A stretch of DNA of 64,000 nucleotides from assembly GCA_024500155.1 (NCBI GenBank), contig CM044857.1, forward strand, positions 42,302,001 to 42,366,000, read 5' to 3'. The notes beneath the pieces were generated by a model, which did no database searches, was not told where the DNA came from, and was given only the letters and a program-made list of their open reading frames with translations. Shown piece by piece: positions 34,801 to 47,530 of the stretch; position 1 is the stretch's first letter, and every line of letters starts with the position of its first letter. The position numbers and the translations under genes were made by a program. This stretch comes from Chenopodium formosanum. Lineage: Eukaryota > Streptophyta > Magnoliopsida > Caryophyllales > Amaranthaceae.

Positions 34801-35370
34801 TTTTGCTAAAATGTTTATTAGTACGGATTTAATTGTACATTGAGAATGCTCTTTAGTTGGAATTAAACTAAAATGTTTATGAATACAAAAATGGTATATA
34901 GTAGTAAAATAATGAAAGATTAGTAGTAGTAAAAATAATGATGTTATTTCATATTTTCAATTTTATATTTTTTCACGTAAAAAAGATACATGAAGAGATA
35001 CTTAATAAGAATTAACTATCTCCTACTCCATATAAGAAGTTGATAGAACCAACCAAGAGACGAGAGTGAACGATTATTTTTAAAAGAAACTAACTTCATT
35101 AGTTGAAGAAGATAATTACAAAATAAAATTGACTCTTTAGTGAAATGGCATACAATAAATGAAGGAATAAAAAATTAAAAGAAAAAAATAAAAATAAAAG
35201 TGTACCAATAAGAATGTGACACGTGACAGTGTATATTGTTTGCAAAAGTTCATGTTATTAAATATTAGTATAGATGTACGAGGTATAACCGTATAGAATT
35301 GGAATGAGTAAAATTATACGGAGTACGCAATGTTTGTTTAAGTAAGTTTCACTTAATAAACTCATGAGAG
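31802..35370. other. Gene-poor AT-rich region
   Basis: The first part should include the promoter of the minus-strand NLR. The rest is AT-rich with homopolymers (about 32925-33020) and a (gtt)n run at about 34752-34773. Short open frames such as 34319-34564 show no family features and no codon signal. Nothing else recognised. Confidence 0.55.
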
Positions 35371-35373
35371 TAC

Positions 35374-35560
35374 CAAGTATAGCTTGGTCTAGTGGTAAGC
35401 TTTGCAACTTTACATCTCACAATTATAAGGTTGTGGAATCAAACCCCATTAGAGGTACTTTGAAGTGATGATTCCCTTACCCTTTCCCCTTAGTCTCAAA
35501 GTGCCTAGTTCGCTAATCCTCTTGGCCAAAAGTACTTGGTACCATTGGCGGATCTATGTG
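35374..35560 (+). mobile_element. SINE, second copy, no poly-A
   Basis: Same family as 17960-18181: 'tatagcttggtctagtggtaagc' (box A) and 'aaggttgtggaatcaaacccc' (box B), then 'ttcccttaccctttcccctt'. The right end is unclear and runs into 'tggcggatct', which looks like another transposon terminus. Confidence 0.7.
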
Positions 35561-35874
35561 GCCACCAAGGGGAGCACTTGCATCCCCTTTATTTTTGCAA
35601 GAGAATTATGAAATTTAAGGTGTGTTAAAAAAAATCTATTTCATATTGTAGTTTTTGCTCTCCCATTCTAAAATGTTGATTTCTTAAAAGATAAATCATA
35701 CATTATTTCTCCACATAAAATTGCAAATTATATATTATTTTCGGATTTAAAATATTGCAACGTTTGTGCTTTCCCATTCTAATTCTATATGATTTATACA
35801 TAAGGAAAAATAATCACTTGGGGTTATTGTTATTGTTACATACTCGTAATTAAAGTTTTTTTTAAAGGTTAAAA

Positions 35875-36271
35875 TCCATACTAATATATTAAAAGGCGCT
35901 CCTAAAAACGTTGACGTGCCACATAGTTTTTATTTTGTTGCACCACGTCATCTTCCCATCATCTCATGATGTCACATTATCACTCAAACAATGCCACATC
36001 ACCCAAGCAACTAACATTAGTCCATATAAAAACATAAGGATAAGGAGGTTCGAACCCTCAACCTCTAATAACACATATAACTATTTAACCATCTAAGCCA
36101 ATATCAACTATATTATTTGTATGGAAAAAAATTCGTATAAGTACAAATCTCTAATAACTCAATTTTGGTTTGGCAGTGATAATTGCAGTTTTAAAAAACC
36201 TTTTAAAAAAATTACCGATTGTACGTCTACAACAATAGCAACCCAGGGCAACGCCTGGGGTCATTCACTAG
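35875..36271 (+). mobile_element. Small non-autonomous Helitron
   Basis: Starts TCCATACTAATATATTAAAAGG directly after an A and ends with a hairpin (cccagg gcaacg cctggg, 36242-36259) followed 8 nt later by CTAG and a T. This matches Helitron structure: insertion between A and T, 5' TC, 3' hairpin plus CTRR, and no target duplication. 397 bp, non-coding. Confidence 0.82.
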
Positions 36272-36433
36272 TTGTGTATTTAAAAAATGAAAAGAGTGAT
36301 TACTACCCCCATGTTGCAAGGTTAAAGGAACAAAAGATGTATGTAAACTTACAGGCTAAAGATGAATTAGAAAGTAAAAACATTAGCAAAATTGAAACAT
36401 TAATAATATCAATGTTTCCAATTTTTTGGGTTA

Positions 36434-36470
36434 CTAGTTGTGCCATCGCGCGCGATGCACGTGATAGCCC
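36434..36470 (-). mobile_element. Helitron 3' terminus, minus orientation
   Basis: On the minus strand: gcatcgcgcgcgatg hairpin, short spacer, then CTAG followed by T. It is a candidate right-hand (3') end for a minus-strand Helitron extending to higher coordinates, where RPA-like and Rep/helicase genes also lie on the minus strand. The matching 5' TC end was not located. Confidence 0.6.
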
Positions 36471-37763
36471 AATTCACACGTATTGGATTGAGATAAATCG
36501 AAGGTTTCAAAGGATATGGATTAAGGAGTTCTGGTGTTTGGTACCATAGATGGGTGCGGTTGTTGCTATCTAACATAACATTTGGTAAGAAGAAAATGTT
36601 AAAATTGATGGACAGTTTTGCAATTGCCACAATAAAATTGTAGTCATTATAATTTTTCAATCTGTACCTTTAAAATTTGGTATTAAATCTTGACCATTCA
36701 TAAAATTTAACTACAGTACATAATTATTAAAATGATATATTTGTATACAATAAAAAATAAATAGTTTTATTTGAAATTAAATTAACGATGATAATGGATA
36801 TCACTTTTTAAAAAGTCGATCTTAAAATTTGTTTTCAAATCCTTTCTTCCATTGATTTGTTTGATACCAAAACTCGATTTCCGTAGGATGTATTTCGTAT
36901 GACAATAGTGTTAGGTTATATTTATTTTTGTGGAAAAGATGATACGGAGTTAAGGATAGAATGTCTAATATTTTGATTCTTGATGAGTATACAAATTTAA
37001 CAATGGTAGTATGTTGTTGTACCATTAATGGAGATTGAGAGATTTGCTTGGTAGAGGAAACGAAATTGCTTGATTTGGCGACAAAAAGAGGATTTTTTTT
37101 TTAAACTTTTTTTTATAAAAAATAAAACAGTTTTATTATTCAGTCAAATATTTCATCAGTCAAATAAATAAATAAATAGGATTTACCCTTAAAATTTTAA
37201 AGGTTGAGATTGAAAACAATTACAATGGCTACATTTTTATTTTAGCCATTGAATAGCCTTCCTAGAATTGATATGGAACGCAATCATTAGGTAAGTGGTT
37301 ATTCGGTTAGATTATGTCCTATTTTGTCTTTGGGTTATCTAATACTTAATAAAATTAGGTTTAGTAATTGAGTATTATCTTTTTAAAAATTTTAAATTTT
37401 TGTAAGTCGTGTCAAAAAAAATGATAACTCGGTAAAATTATAAAACTAACTCGGTAAAATTACAAAACTGTTTAGACGATTGACATATGTGTATAAATGT
37501 CGTGCATATAAGGAAGATTATGAAAAGCCATTTTCTATTTTTAGAATTTTTTAACGCACGTACACTAAAGCTGTACTTTGGAAGTCTTAAGGTCTATATT
37601 CTTCAACATTTTGTCATGATTGTTGAATTTCCTACTTGATTGGTCAATTGAAGTACTTGGATTGCGTGGTCCATAAATTGTGTTATGCCTTTCTTGTCTG
37701 CCTTTCATGCTCTTTTTTTTCTTTCCTTTTTTCTCTACAAAGCTATTTTCTTTCTGTGCAACA
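36471..37763. other. AT-rich spacer upstream of acidic ORF
   Basis: No gene or recognisable repeat beyond short A/T runs; short open frames on both strands are not supported. Confidence 0.5.
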
Positions 37764-38429
37764 ATGGCTAGCACTGACAGCACTGCCACTTTTGGAAGGG
37801 TATTTGCACCGCCAATTTGGAGATCGAATGAGTCAAGATCTCAGGAAGAGAATGCTGCAAGCTTTCGTGTGTATGTGACGGATATGACGAAGAAGATGAA
37901 CAGTCACCTGCAATTTTTGGAACAAGGAATTTCAAGAGTGGAGAAAGGCAAAAAAGAAAAAGGCGAATCAAGCAAGAAAAGAAAAAGAGGAGTTGAAAGG
38001 GATGGCTGCGGAGAATGGCCAGTCATCATTACTGATTCAGAGAGTGACAAAATGCAAAACAATCAAACGGATGGAGGTGAGACAGAAGGGAAAGGGGAGG
38101 ATGCTAAAGAAGAAAATGAGGCTGAAAAAGCTGTTGAGGAAAAAGCAGATGAGTCAGAAGAGGAAGAGGAGGATACTGCAGAAGAAGAGGAGACGGAGGA
38201 AGATGAGGAGACTGATGAGAATGCTGAAAGCGATCTGAATTCCGAGTCCGGAACTCGTAGCGAGGAAAAGATTGTTGTAGAGTCAGATGCATCATTCGAG
38301 TCAGAGAGTTCTGACTACGACGACGATGATGATGATAGTGGTGCAAAGTCTAACTCTGGGAATTATCACGAAGCAAATGAAGAAACAAGTAAAGACTCTT
38401 CCATGTTTGCTATGAAAATTCCTGATTAA
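37764..38429 (+). CDS. Hypothetical very acidic protein (221 aa)
   Basis: Start chosen at the ATG of MASTDSTATF; the frame opens 84 nt earlier but that extension is a hydrophobic run translated from T-rich leader sequence. The protein has a short neutral N-terminus with a possible helix, then a basic nuclear-localisation-like block (KKEKGESSKKRKRG) and a long Glu/Asp-rich tail with a six-Asp run. No domain recognised. The composition suits a nuclear histone- or nucleic-acid-associated protein, but low-complexity sequence can mislead. It lies inside the possible minus-strand Helitron (36434 to about 54 kb) and on the opposite strand, so it could be a captured gene fragment. Confidence 0.5.
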   Translation: MASTDSTATFGRVFAPPIWRSNESRSQEENAASFRVYVTDMTKKMNSHLQFLEQGISRVEKGKKEKGESSKKRKRGVERDGCGEWPVIITDSESDKMQNNQTDGGETEGKGEDAKEENEAEKAVEEKADESEEEEEDTAEEEETEEDEETDENAESDLNSESGTRSEEKIVVESDASFESESSDYDDDDDDSGAKSNSGNYHEANEETSKDSSMFAMKIPD

Positions 38430-39287
38430 AAATTGGCCATGAAGAGTTAAACATTACTGGTGTTTTTTGTTTGTTGATGGTGGGGTGGTTTTTGGATGAA
38501 TTTTAGAAGTTTTAGGTGATTTAAAGTCTGTTAGGGGGTTTTTTTGAATGATAGTCTATGGTAAGTCTATTAGGGGTTAGTGTCTTGTAAATGTAATAGG
38601 TAAGCAAGTAAGTAGGTTGTAATGATATATTATCTAATAAAATCTGAAAGCATGATGTATTTTGAAATGCTGATGCTATTTCCTTACTTGCTCAAAATTG
38701 AACAGTAAAGAAGAAAAACACTTGAAGTTTTCAACTAATGATAATAATTATGGACATCAAAGAAGAAAAACACTTGAAGTTTTCACTAACCATAATAATA
38801 TTTTGCATTATATTTACATAAAAAGCCTGAATTTATTAGGTACAATACTGCAGTAGTAGTAGTTGGTTTTTTCATAAGTACATAATGCCTGATTAATTGT
38901 TGAAGTTCATCTAATAACCAGACTGCAAAAGCTAACTAATTACACCAACTTTCTAATTTTATAATCTATAAGAAGTGGTGTTACATAGGAACATGTACTA
39001 TGATGGAACTTGTTCCTATTCAAAACCACATTTTTCCAAATGGTTTAATGATAATGCATACTCGTTTAGCTGAGATTGCACTATCTACTAAGAAGTAGTT
39101 TAAGAATATCTATTTTTGATGTAAGCCATAGGATGCAAAAGATATAAACTTCTCATCTAAGATGGAAGTAACATGATCCAAAAAATTTAACCTTGAAGGC
39201 TAGCCGCAATGAGTAGATATATTAGGAAACATTTAATAGATGAAGCTGTTACCCAACTGATCTGCCATATATATGGTTTATTGCTTC
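38430..39287. other. Spacer
   Basis: 3' flank of the acidic ORF and 3' flank of the minus-strand RPA-like gene. A 'cacttgaagttttca' stretch is repeated at about 38720 and 38769 (about 49 bp apart, each preceded by aaagaagaaaaa). Nothing else seen. Confidence 0.55.
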
Positions 39288-41524
39288 TTATATGTCTTCA
39301 TCAGACTCATCATCTTGAAAGACGAGGGCTCGACGCATGGTCTGCTTTTCCTGCTTAATGACTTGTGCTTTCTCTGGAACAATTGCTTCTCCCTGGATGC
39401 TAACAGCTTTCCCCTTAAGAACTGCACGAGCGACTTGTTCTGCTTCCTTAGCTTTGATGGGGTCTGGAATTTTCTCTGTTGTTTCAATGACATCCTTTGC
39501 TGGTGTGGTAATGGCAGTTTCATTGTCAACATCAGATCTCTTTCTTTTGTGTCCAGAGTCTCCACTCTAAGATTGAGCAGGTTGATTTGATGCAACCACT
39601 GTTTCTGCTAAAATGCAGGCATCTTCCTCTTCCTGACTGAAGGCTAATAGATCAAGAGCCTGAATAGTCTCTTTCTTGATGGTTTTGCTTAAAACCTCTG
39701 CATCAATTGATTTATTGGTAGCACTTGTGTCAGTCTGAGCATGTGCAGCATCACTTGTTGGCCCTGCAACTTTGGTTGTAGGTGCAGCAACATTAGCTGC
39801 AAGTGTACCAGGGTTGGCTGTAGAGCTGCTCCCTGCACCAGCATCTATGTTGGTGTCTTCCATTACAACACCTTTCAGACCCCACTAGAGAACCTTATTC
39901 TGTTCCAAAGCAGTAGTAGGGCCAATCTTAATAAAAAAGTAAGTTGTTGCTAGTTTTGAAGCAATTTCGCTAAACCTGTCGGTTTCTTCCTGCAATAGAA
40001 ATAATATTGCCTTGGTCTCAAAAAGAATTGCATATGCTAGCAGGATTCAAAGGTGGTTAATTATTTACCAGTATCTTTATCTGATAAAGATCCTCAGCTG
40101 ACACTCCAAGTAATGGAATGCAGTTTTCAGTAAATGCAGTAAGCTGCAGGGTCCCCGTTCCATCTGAGACATTGAAAGTGATTGTTGCCCTGCAAGAATT
40201 TATAAGTTAGTGTATGGTTGCTATGGTTATAGAAGCTTAACATTACAATAGTTTAGTAGTGAAGGTCTCCCTTTTTTTTACCGGTGTGTGGCAGATACTT
40301 CATTTCGTCCACAAGCTATGCAGTTAAAACTTTCCCCAACAATCAAGTGTGTGTGCTTCCCACAGTGAGAACATCCAATGTATGTCCTGAGCCTTTCAAA
40401 TGCAAGGTCTGGTGCTACAACTCTCAGCCAGTAGATTTCTTGTGGAAGGGTTGTTGTTGCCTACATTATGATATAAGTGATTACATTGTTGTGTGCACAT
40501 GGGCCAGTTTCTTGTGAAATTCAAAGTGTTTAAATGCAGGGAATGTTTACAATCTGGAAACTACAGGGAATACAAAAACATGCTCATTATTGAGTGAAAA
40601 TGATTTTTGCCAATACATGATTTTCAATTTAAAGGTGTTAATGTGTAATTCAAATATTTTACTTCAAGGCTAGCTATGACATGCAACTAATCTAAAGCCT
40701 CTACTACATTGACAGTGTAAAATCAAATGATATTACTTGTATATTACCAGGATAATTTAGAAGAACAATAATATGTATACCTTCTTTGTTCTGATGCGAT
40801 CTATGGTTGTTAAAATTCTTTCGGTAGGTGGATTCCACGCAGCTGTAACTCTATTTTGCTAATCAATTAACACACATCGATGTTTCCTTGCTCTATTATT
40901 AAAACGTATGATACTTATTATTGAAAATATCATTATAAGATTTTAAATGAAATTTTGAATCTAAAAAGGTTTGAATTGGTATACCACTCGGCCAATGCAG
41001 CTGCTTTTTCACCTTCGGGATCCCTGATTATCTCAGTAGACGTGGTTGACTCAATCTGAAAGCCTGTAATTTTGATATATTATTAAGTGTATATCATGTT
41101 ATTGATAGTGTCTAAATTAAGACAGTTACGGCAAACACATTGCAAGCTATATCATGAGTTACCTTTGCAAGTGATAGGACGTAGGGCTGTTATTCCTATA
41201 ACCTTAAAGAGGTCACTGTCTGATACCAGTGTTTCACATTCTGGTCCAGACAAATCATTCCATGTACAGACTTTCACTGGCTGATCAGTGCTGAAAATAC
41301 ATGGATAGATATATAATTTTTTGAATATTAGGATAAGTGACTGTGAAATATTCAAGCTTATTTATCTAAATAGTAGATGCAATTACCTATGATCTATCAC
41401 CATTAAGTCGCGTACAAAAGACTCCTTATTCATAGTTGTCACAATCTTCCTTGGTTCTCTAGCAACATACAGCACAATAACAAGTATATCTACAACAAGT
41501 GTAAGTAGCTTTTAGATGCCAAGC

Positions 41525-41623
<99 letters not shown>

Positions 41624-42181
41624 GTATATGGATTGAAAAAGCAGTTGAAATTTGTTGAATACCATGTCTAGCATCATCATTAGCAACTCTTGGAATAGAA
41701 GCAAGTGATTGGTACTTTGGAAAGACTATTTCTTCTTCAGGATCTAAGGATTGGATGACAGTTCTACTACCTAATACCATCTGAAATTGAAGATCTGATT
41801 CTTTCTGCCTATATTGTGGATCAAGTGGTCTGATCAAGGCATTAGCAATGTCATAATTGCCTCTAAACAGAATCACATTTTTATATGCCTCAACTTGATC
41901 ACCAAAGAGCGTGAGCTTCATGCGATTTTTCTATCATATTATATAAAACACAATAAGAATATGAGATCATATATCTACACATAATGATTTATAGAAGACA
42001 TAATTTGCATTTGCATATGACATGTTTAGAATATACCTTGTCATCCTATAATATTATATACTGGTATATGATCTTTTTTTTCAGATTTTTGTGGCCAACT
42101 TTTTTCAGCAATATTGACCTTTACTTTATACGATTTACTCGATGCATTGAGTTCATTAAGAAACCTTCGTTGGGGTGCCAT
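39288..42181 (-). pseudogene. Replication protein A (RPA70)-like gene, Helitron type
   Basis: Multi-exon minus-strand gene starting at the ATG at 42181 (MAPQRRFLNELN...). Supported exons: 42181-42037, 41930-41663, 41456-41387, 41290-41163, 41063-40985, about 40870-40783, about 40463-40283, about 40190-40070, and about 39992-39288. OB-fold signatures include MKLTLFGDQ, VKVCTWNDL and a C-X2-C...C-X2-C zinc ribbon (CSHCGK...CIACGR, about 40300-40390) as in the third DNA-binding domain of RPA1. A Ser/Thr-rich tail ends in DDESDEDI. RPA binds single-stranded DNA; plant Helitrons often carry such a gene beside Rep/helicase, seen here at 47531-52470. Breaks: TAG at 42048-42046, 39887-39885 and 39569-39567 (all likely CAG>TAG), an 8-T/A run at 42074-42081 that needs 7, and an unmatched splice phase near 40870. 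Confidence 0.82.
41529..41620. repeat. (AT)n microsatellite
   Basis: About 92 bp of uninterrupted AT dinucleotides inside the second intron of the RPA-like gene. The length may be unreliable in an assembly and is likely polymorphic. Confidence 0.95.
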
Positions 42182-45100
42182 AATAGAACTGGCTATTTCA
42201 AAAAGACTAATTAGGTATAAAAAATTGAAAGAAACAAAACTTTTTTACAACTTTACAGAAGGATTACTAATAGTTAAGTAAAATGCATGTGGTACAAAGA
42301 TTACTACAGAATCACAACCAGCTTAGGCATAACAATAGGCTTAAAATTACCACAAAGACTAATCCGTGTTAATAATTAGAAAAATTGGCTTGCTTAGCAA
42401 CTATAACAATAATAATGCTCATATTTTACACAAAAGTTGATTTGTTTATAATAATTAGTTATAAATATCCCCTTGTTTTTTTTTTCTGGTTATTGTATCT
42501 ACTCTATAGCAAAGCAATTTAGCACACTGATCACAAAACCTAACTCCTAGCTTCTTAAAATAATCTAGCCTTTAAAATTTTCCTTGCTTTTTAACAATGA
42601 CAAAGAGGAGCTTAGCATTATTCATCTTGAAAGTAACACAGAAATGGTGGACAAATTGGTAATAATATGTTTCATAGGCAATACTATTTGAACACACTGA
42701 CCATTTGTACTGAAATAATTAGTAATTCAATTCAATTTGGCAAGCATAATACAACAATTAAGCTAGTAATTCATGGAAAAACCAAGACTGATCATCACAA
42801 TAATTAGATCAGTGTTAATGGGTAAAGATATGAATTTAATAAAATCAAAGTTTAATTATAAAGGTATTTGTAGTATTACATGTAGAACATTGGTAAATCA
42901 ATTTACATATATCTAAATTAATTCATCCTATATACTACCATTTTCCATACCAATACAGAACTAATTTTCTATTGCAAATTTTAGAGTTTTAGAGTTTTGT
43001 AATAAACTAATTATTGTCTAAATACATGGTGTATGTAATTTGGAATTCCAATTGATAAGTAACAATAACATTTTCGGTTAAAGCATAGGCAATATTAACA
43101 ATGAAATCACATAAACAGCTTGTATTCTGACAAAAAATGCCTTTTTCCTACTTATAGTATCTAGTGTTCTATAATAAATGCTATCATGTTTATAAATGTG
43201 TAGATTGGTATTTAGCTACCATAATATTTGGTTCTCAATTTGACTATAAATTTCAAACAAGGAAATTGAAAAGTAAATAGAGTTTTCATACCTGACAGCA
43301 AACAGAGTCAAAGAATGTGACAGCAACGTTGGTGTTGGAGAATTGATTATACTACTGAGTTCCTTCTTCTTGCCTCTTTCCTTTTTTTTTTATAAAAAAG
43401 GAAAAGTTGCTTTAGATTAGATTATTACTCTAGCTTATGATGTTAATATGAGCTCAATTGTAGCAATGAATTTATAGGGGCTGGAATCTAGAGGAAGCTT
43501 AGCAAAGATAAGTGTATTCAAAGTTACTGTGTGTGTAAATAGTGGTCTTCTTTATTTTTTTGCTTAAAATCAGCATTCCATACTCCTAGAGTGACTAATA
43601 TGATACTCTATGGATGAGTAGTATGTACTTTAACTGAATATTTTACCATGTACTTCTGTGTATTTTGTTTAGGCTATTTACATCAAAAAATTATATCTTA
43701 GAGTAAGTTACATTTAATCTATATTATTAATGTGTTGTGTTTTAAAATACACAACTCGCTATGAGCATACGTTAATTAGTAAATCTCGATTTATAATTCT
43801 AGTTGCCCTTAATTTAAAATTTACCATGATTAAATGTATAAAATTTATGCTAATCATTTACACGTATTTCATGTTATTACTTTATCGTAAAAAAATAGGA
43901 AGCTTAGCAAAGATAACTGTATTGAAAGTTACTATGTGTGTAAATAGTGGTCTGCTATATTTTTTTGCTTAAAATCAACATTCCATACTCCTAGAGTGAC
44001 TAATATGATACTCTATGGATGAGTAGTATGTACTTTAATTGAATATTTTACTATGTACTTCTATATATTTTCTTTAGGCTATTTACATCAAAAAAATTAT
44101 ATTTTAGAGTAAGTTACATTTAATCTATATTGTTTGTGTGTTGTGTTTTAAAATACACAACTCGCTATGAGCATACGTTAATTAGTAAATCTCGATTTAT
44201 AATCCTAGTTGCCCCTAATTTAAAATTTACCATGATTAAATGTATAAAATTTATGCTAATCATTTACATGCATTTCATGTTATTACTTTATCGTAAAAAA
44301 TGATATCACTTTATCGGACTATACAAACACTATCAAAAATTTTAAACTATGCTTGTACATGACCACAAACCTGATAAGGTCATTTTTATTAAATTTTATT
44401 GCAATTAATCAAATTGTATTTTTATTTTTTCAAGGGTACCTTAAAAGTTCATAGTCAAGTGGTTTCCCTTAATCTCCTCTCATTCACTTATATTGTCTTT
44501 TAAGAAAATCTTATAGATGTTTGTCAGTAGATTGCACTTCAGTGAAATTTATTCTTCCTTTTCTTTCCATTTTTCTTTTTTCTATTTCTTTGAAAACCAT
44601 GTAGCCTTATGTGAGCATGCCACTTAGAAACTTTGTCACCACATTATTAGGTGAGACATGTAGCATGGTTAGAACAAACCAACATTATCACAGCTATACT
44701 AAAATAAGAGCTATGCACTTATAATAGGAAAGTCTTAAAACAAACTCATATGTGTGTACATTTATCTAATACAAGCAGCTACTATTAATTTTTTCAGCAG
44801 GCTATTTGCTGTTACATAAGAACAAAAGATCATGTTGTTTTGCCATTCTAGAATCGTAAATTGGTTGCTGTGCCACTGTAGATTAGATAAATACTCCGAT
44901 CCAGCTTGATCAATTTCAGAATCATCAACTCCTTGCTGTAACGCAGAAATTTAGATATACACTCTAGCTTGAGAAATACATTACTACAAAGCTGTAAATG
45001 AATCTAAGAAATTTGGCCAAAAGAGAAAAATAGTGTATTTCCCCCCCCCCCTTAACTCTGAAACTATTATAGCATACCCTCTTTTTAGCATGATTATATG

Positions 45101-45627
45101 ATAGCATATTGTAGGAAAATCTTTTTTAAAAAAGAAAAAAAGAAAAAGAAAAAAAAAACCCAGGCTACAAATGGCATGGTATTGTATCAGACAGGGCTTA
45201 GGATGGGAATGATTAGACTTATAACAGATTGAATGTTGGCAAAGGGAATAAATACCAGTAGTATGGTAAAATATAAGGAGTCAGTGTCTGATTTCCTGAT
45301 TATATAGCTGATTAAGTGCAAGCAATCTAAGTATGTTACTATAATGGGAGCAGAAAGTGCAAAACAGGATATGTCAGAAAAATTCCCCTGAATTCTTTAT
45401 ATGAATCATTCATTTATATTTGGAAATTATATCTCAATTGAATCTGAAGTTTTATAAAGTGGCGAATAACGCCAAAACATAAAAACCAGGCAGCCTTGAA
45501 TGATTGTCCTATTATATCAGTAAAGATTATGCTATTTATTGTTGTATCTACATACTATATAGTATATAATGAAGGGCATAAATACTGTAATTAGGACACA
45601 ATAGAAGATATATTATTCATTACCTGC
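42182..45627. other. Non-coding region between RPA-like gene and solo LTR
   Basis: Upstream region of the RPA-like gene plus AT-rich sequence. It holds a 405-bp tandem duplication (43493-44301), a C11-type run near 45042-45052 and an A-rich stretch near 45125-45160. No gene recognised. Confidence 0.55.
43493..44301 (+). repeat. Direct tandem duplication, 405-bp unit
   Basis: Copy 1 begins at 43493 (ggaagcttagcaaagata) and copy 2 at 43898 with the same sequence. They run in parallel to about 44301 (tcatgttattactttatcgt in both) with only scattered substitutions and small indels, so the duplication looks recent. Confidence 0.92.
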
Positions 45628-47517
45628 TGTAGGGAATATTTCAAGCATTATGATCCCAAACTTGAACCCCACTGTGATCATACACTAAAGTACGGTGGCG
45701 TTCCAAAGGAAAAGAAAAAAGAGCAAAAGAGTCGCCAACAAGTTTTAGGAACTTGTAAACCCAAAAGACAATCCAAAAGGACCATCAACTCCATAAGGTC
45801 TTGAACCAAACAGGGTCCGGGGATGAGGGTACGAATCCAATCTACAAAAGAAAGGACCCGCCCTATAAAATAGGCCTCTACTTTGTTCTGCTCGTATTCA
45901 TGCGCGCTTTTCGAATAACATACAAACATTATATTAAACCTACCCTGTTTATCTATGTTGGTTGAATATTAATGCACAAATAAGACTATTATTGGCGATC
46001 ACTTGAGTTAAAATCACATTAGCCTAAACCAAATTAATAAATTATCTTATTAAGCGTGATTTCAAGTACAAATTCCCTTTAACAACCATAAAAGGTGTGA
46101 TCAAGCAATGACAATATAATATATATCAAGCAACATAATAATAAACAATAACAATGATAATAGCATGATAAGGCATAATAAAGCTTGAACATAATAGCAA
46201 GATCCTAGGCATGATACTAACAAGATTAATAACAAACCATAGCATGTCACTAAGCAATAAAGATCAAAGCTTTAAACCTAACATGGTACTAACATGATAT
46301 TAGAAAGAGTAAAGGCACCCTAAACATGATACTAGAAAGCATTAAAAACATCCTAACATGATACTAGGAATTAATCAACATGCTTTCTACATTGAAAGAG
46401 AGTAATAAGATTACATACTTTGAAGCCTCGTACCTCTTTCTAATAACAAAATACACAAGTTAGTAAACTTCAATGAAAATAATAAAGAACAATTAAAGAA
46501 TTAAATTGAAATCAAATTAAATAAAGTTTTGACTAGTTTTGGACCAAACCCTCAGAAATTATCAAACCTTGCACGTCTAGGGCGAAGGCAACTTCGAACT
46601 TGGCTAAGAGACTCTAAGTCTTGTGAATGCGGAATATTGTGTGTAAAAAGCTAGTTTAGAAAGAGAGGGAGAAAGAAAGAATATATTGCTCAAGAGAGAA
46701 TAGAGAGAATTGAGGAAGAATTGATGATAATTGATACAGAGAATTGATGATGAGAGTTGATTCTGAAAACAGGGATTCGGACCCTTTTTATAATGAAAAT
46801 AGTCCGGAAAAACATAGAATCCGATAAGGAATAAAACTACACGCTGTCGCCAGGAATCGACTCTGTCGCGACGCGTCAATGTCTGTCGCGCGGCGACAGA
46901 CTTGTCGTTTGGCGACAACCTGTATTAGTGCGTTTTCTTCACGCGTAATCCGATCTTTAATCAACTTGATCTACGGAATCCGTACAGAAGATAAAATACG
47001 TATTTTTAAGATAATAAAATAATATTTTACTCCAAATAAAAGTCTATTTTAAAATAATTAATTATTAAATCTAATAATATTAGAATTAAAAAGAATCTTC
47101 TAGAAACTTCCAGGAAATTATAATTAATCCTAATAATTTTAGGAATAATAATTAACATTGGGCCCTCCTCTAGATCATTGGGCCGTATTTAAATAATTAA
47201 CCGGGTCCAGTTTAGTATATTGGCCATAACTTCCTCAATATTCATCGGAATCGGGCTTACAATATATCGTTGGAAAGGTCTTTTCGAGCCCCATCCAACT
47301 ACACTATTATTAGACCTTAATTATGGACCAAACTAAACTAGTTTGGCTATTTTCAAATAAACAGAGTTATTTTCAAAAACAGAGAGAAGAGAATTTTAAT
47401 TAAAACTAAACCGCAACACTTGACTTTCAACCACTTTCACCTTATTCGATTATGGTTCGACGTGAAAGGCATTCATCACTGGGTTTGGTTTTGGGGAGAC
47501 ACAAATGGGTGTCTACA
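45628..47517 (-). mobile_element. 1.9-kb solo LTR with target duplication
   Basis: On + it begins tgtagggaatatt and ends ggtgtctaca; on the minus strand it starts TGTAGACACC, a start seen in several large plant LTRs, so minus orientation is preferred. Flanked by the perfect 5-bp duplication cctgc (45623-45627 and 47518-47522). There is no second LTR, PBS or pol gene, so it is best read as a solo LTR. Inside are a GC-rich cluster of 'tgtcgc' words with a hairpin (about 46848-46920) and repeats of 'aacatgatacta' (about 46280-46370). It interrupts the sequence just downstream of the minus-strand helicase gene. Confidence 0.82.
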
Positions 47518-47530
47518 CCTGCTGATGTGG

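Noticed and set aside
39278..39595. 105-codon minus-strand frame
   Set aside because: Shadow of the C-terminal exon of the RPA-like gene, whose own frame is more coherent (KRKRSD... to DDESDEDI).
41459..41704. Minus-strand frame with Tyr-Ile repeats
   Set aside because: Translation of the (AT)n microsatellite in an RPA-like gene intron.
43730..43972. 80-codon + strand frame
   Set aside because: Spans the junction of the 405-bp tandem duplication and has no protein features.
45678..45929. 83-codon minus-strand frame
   Set aside because: Lies inside the solo LTR, with no family match I recognise.
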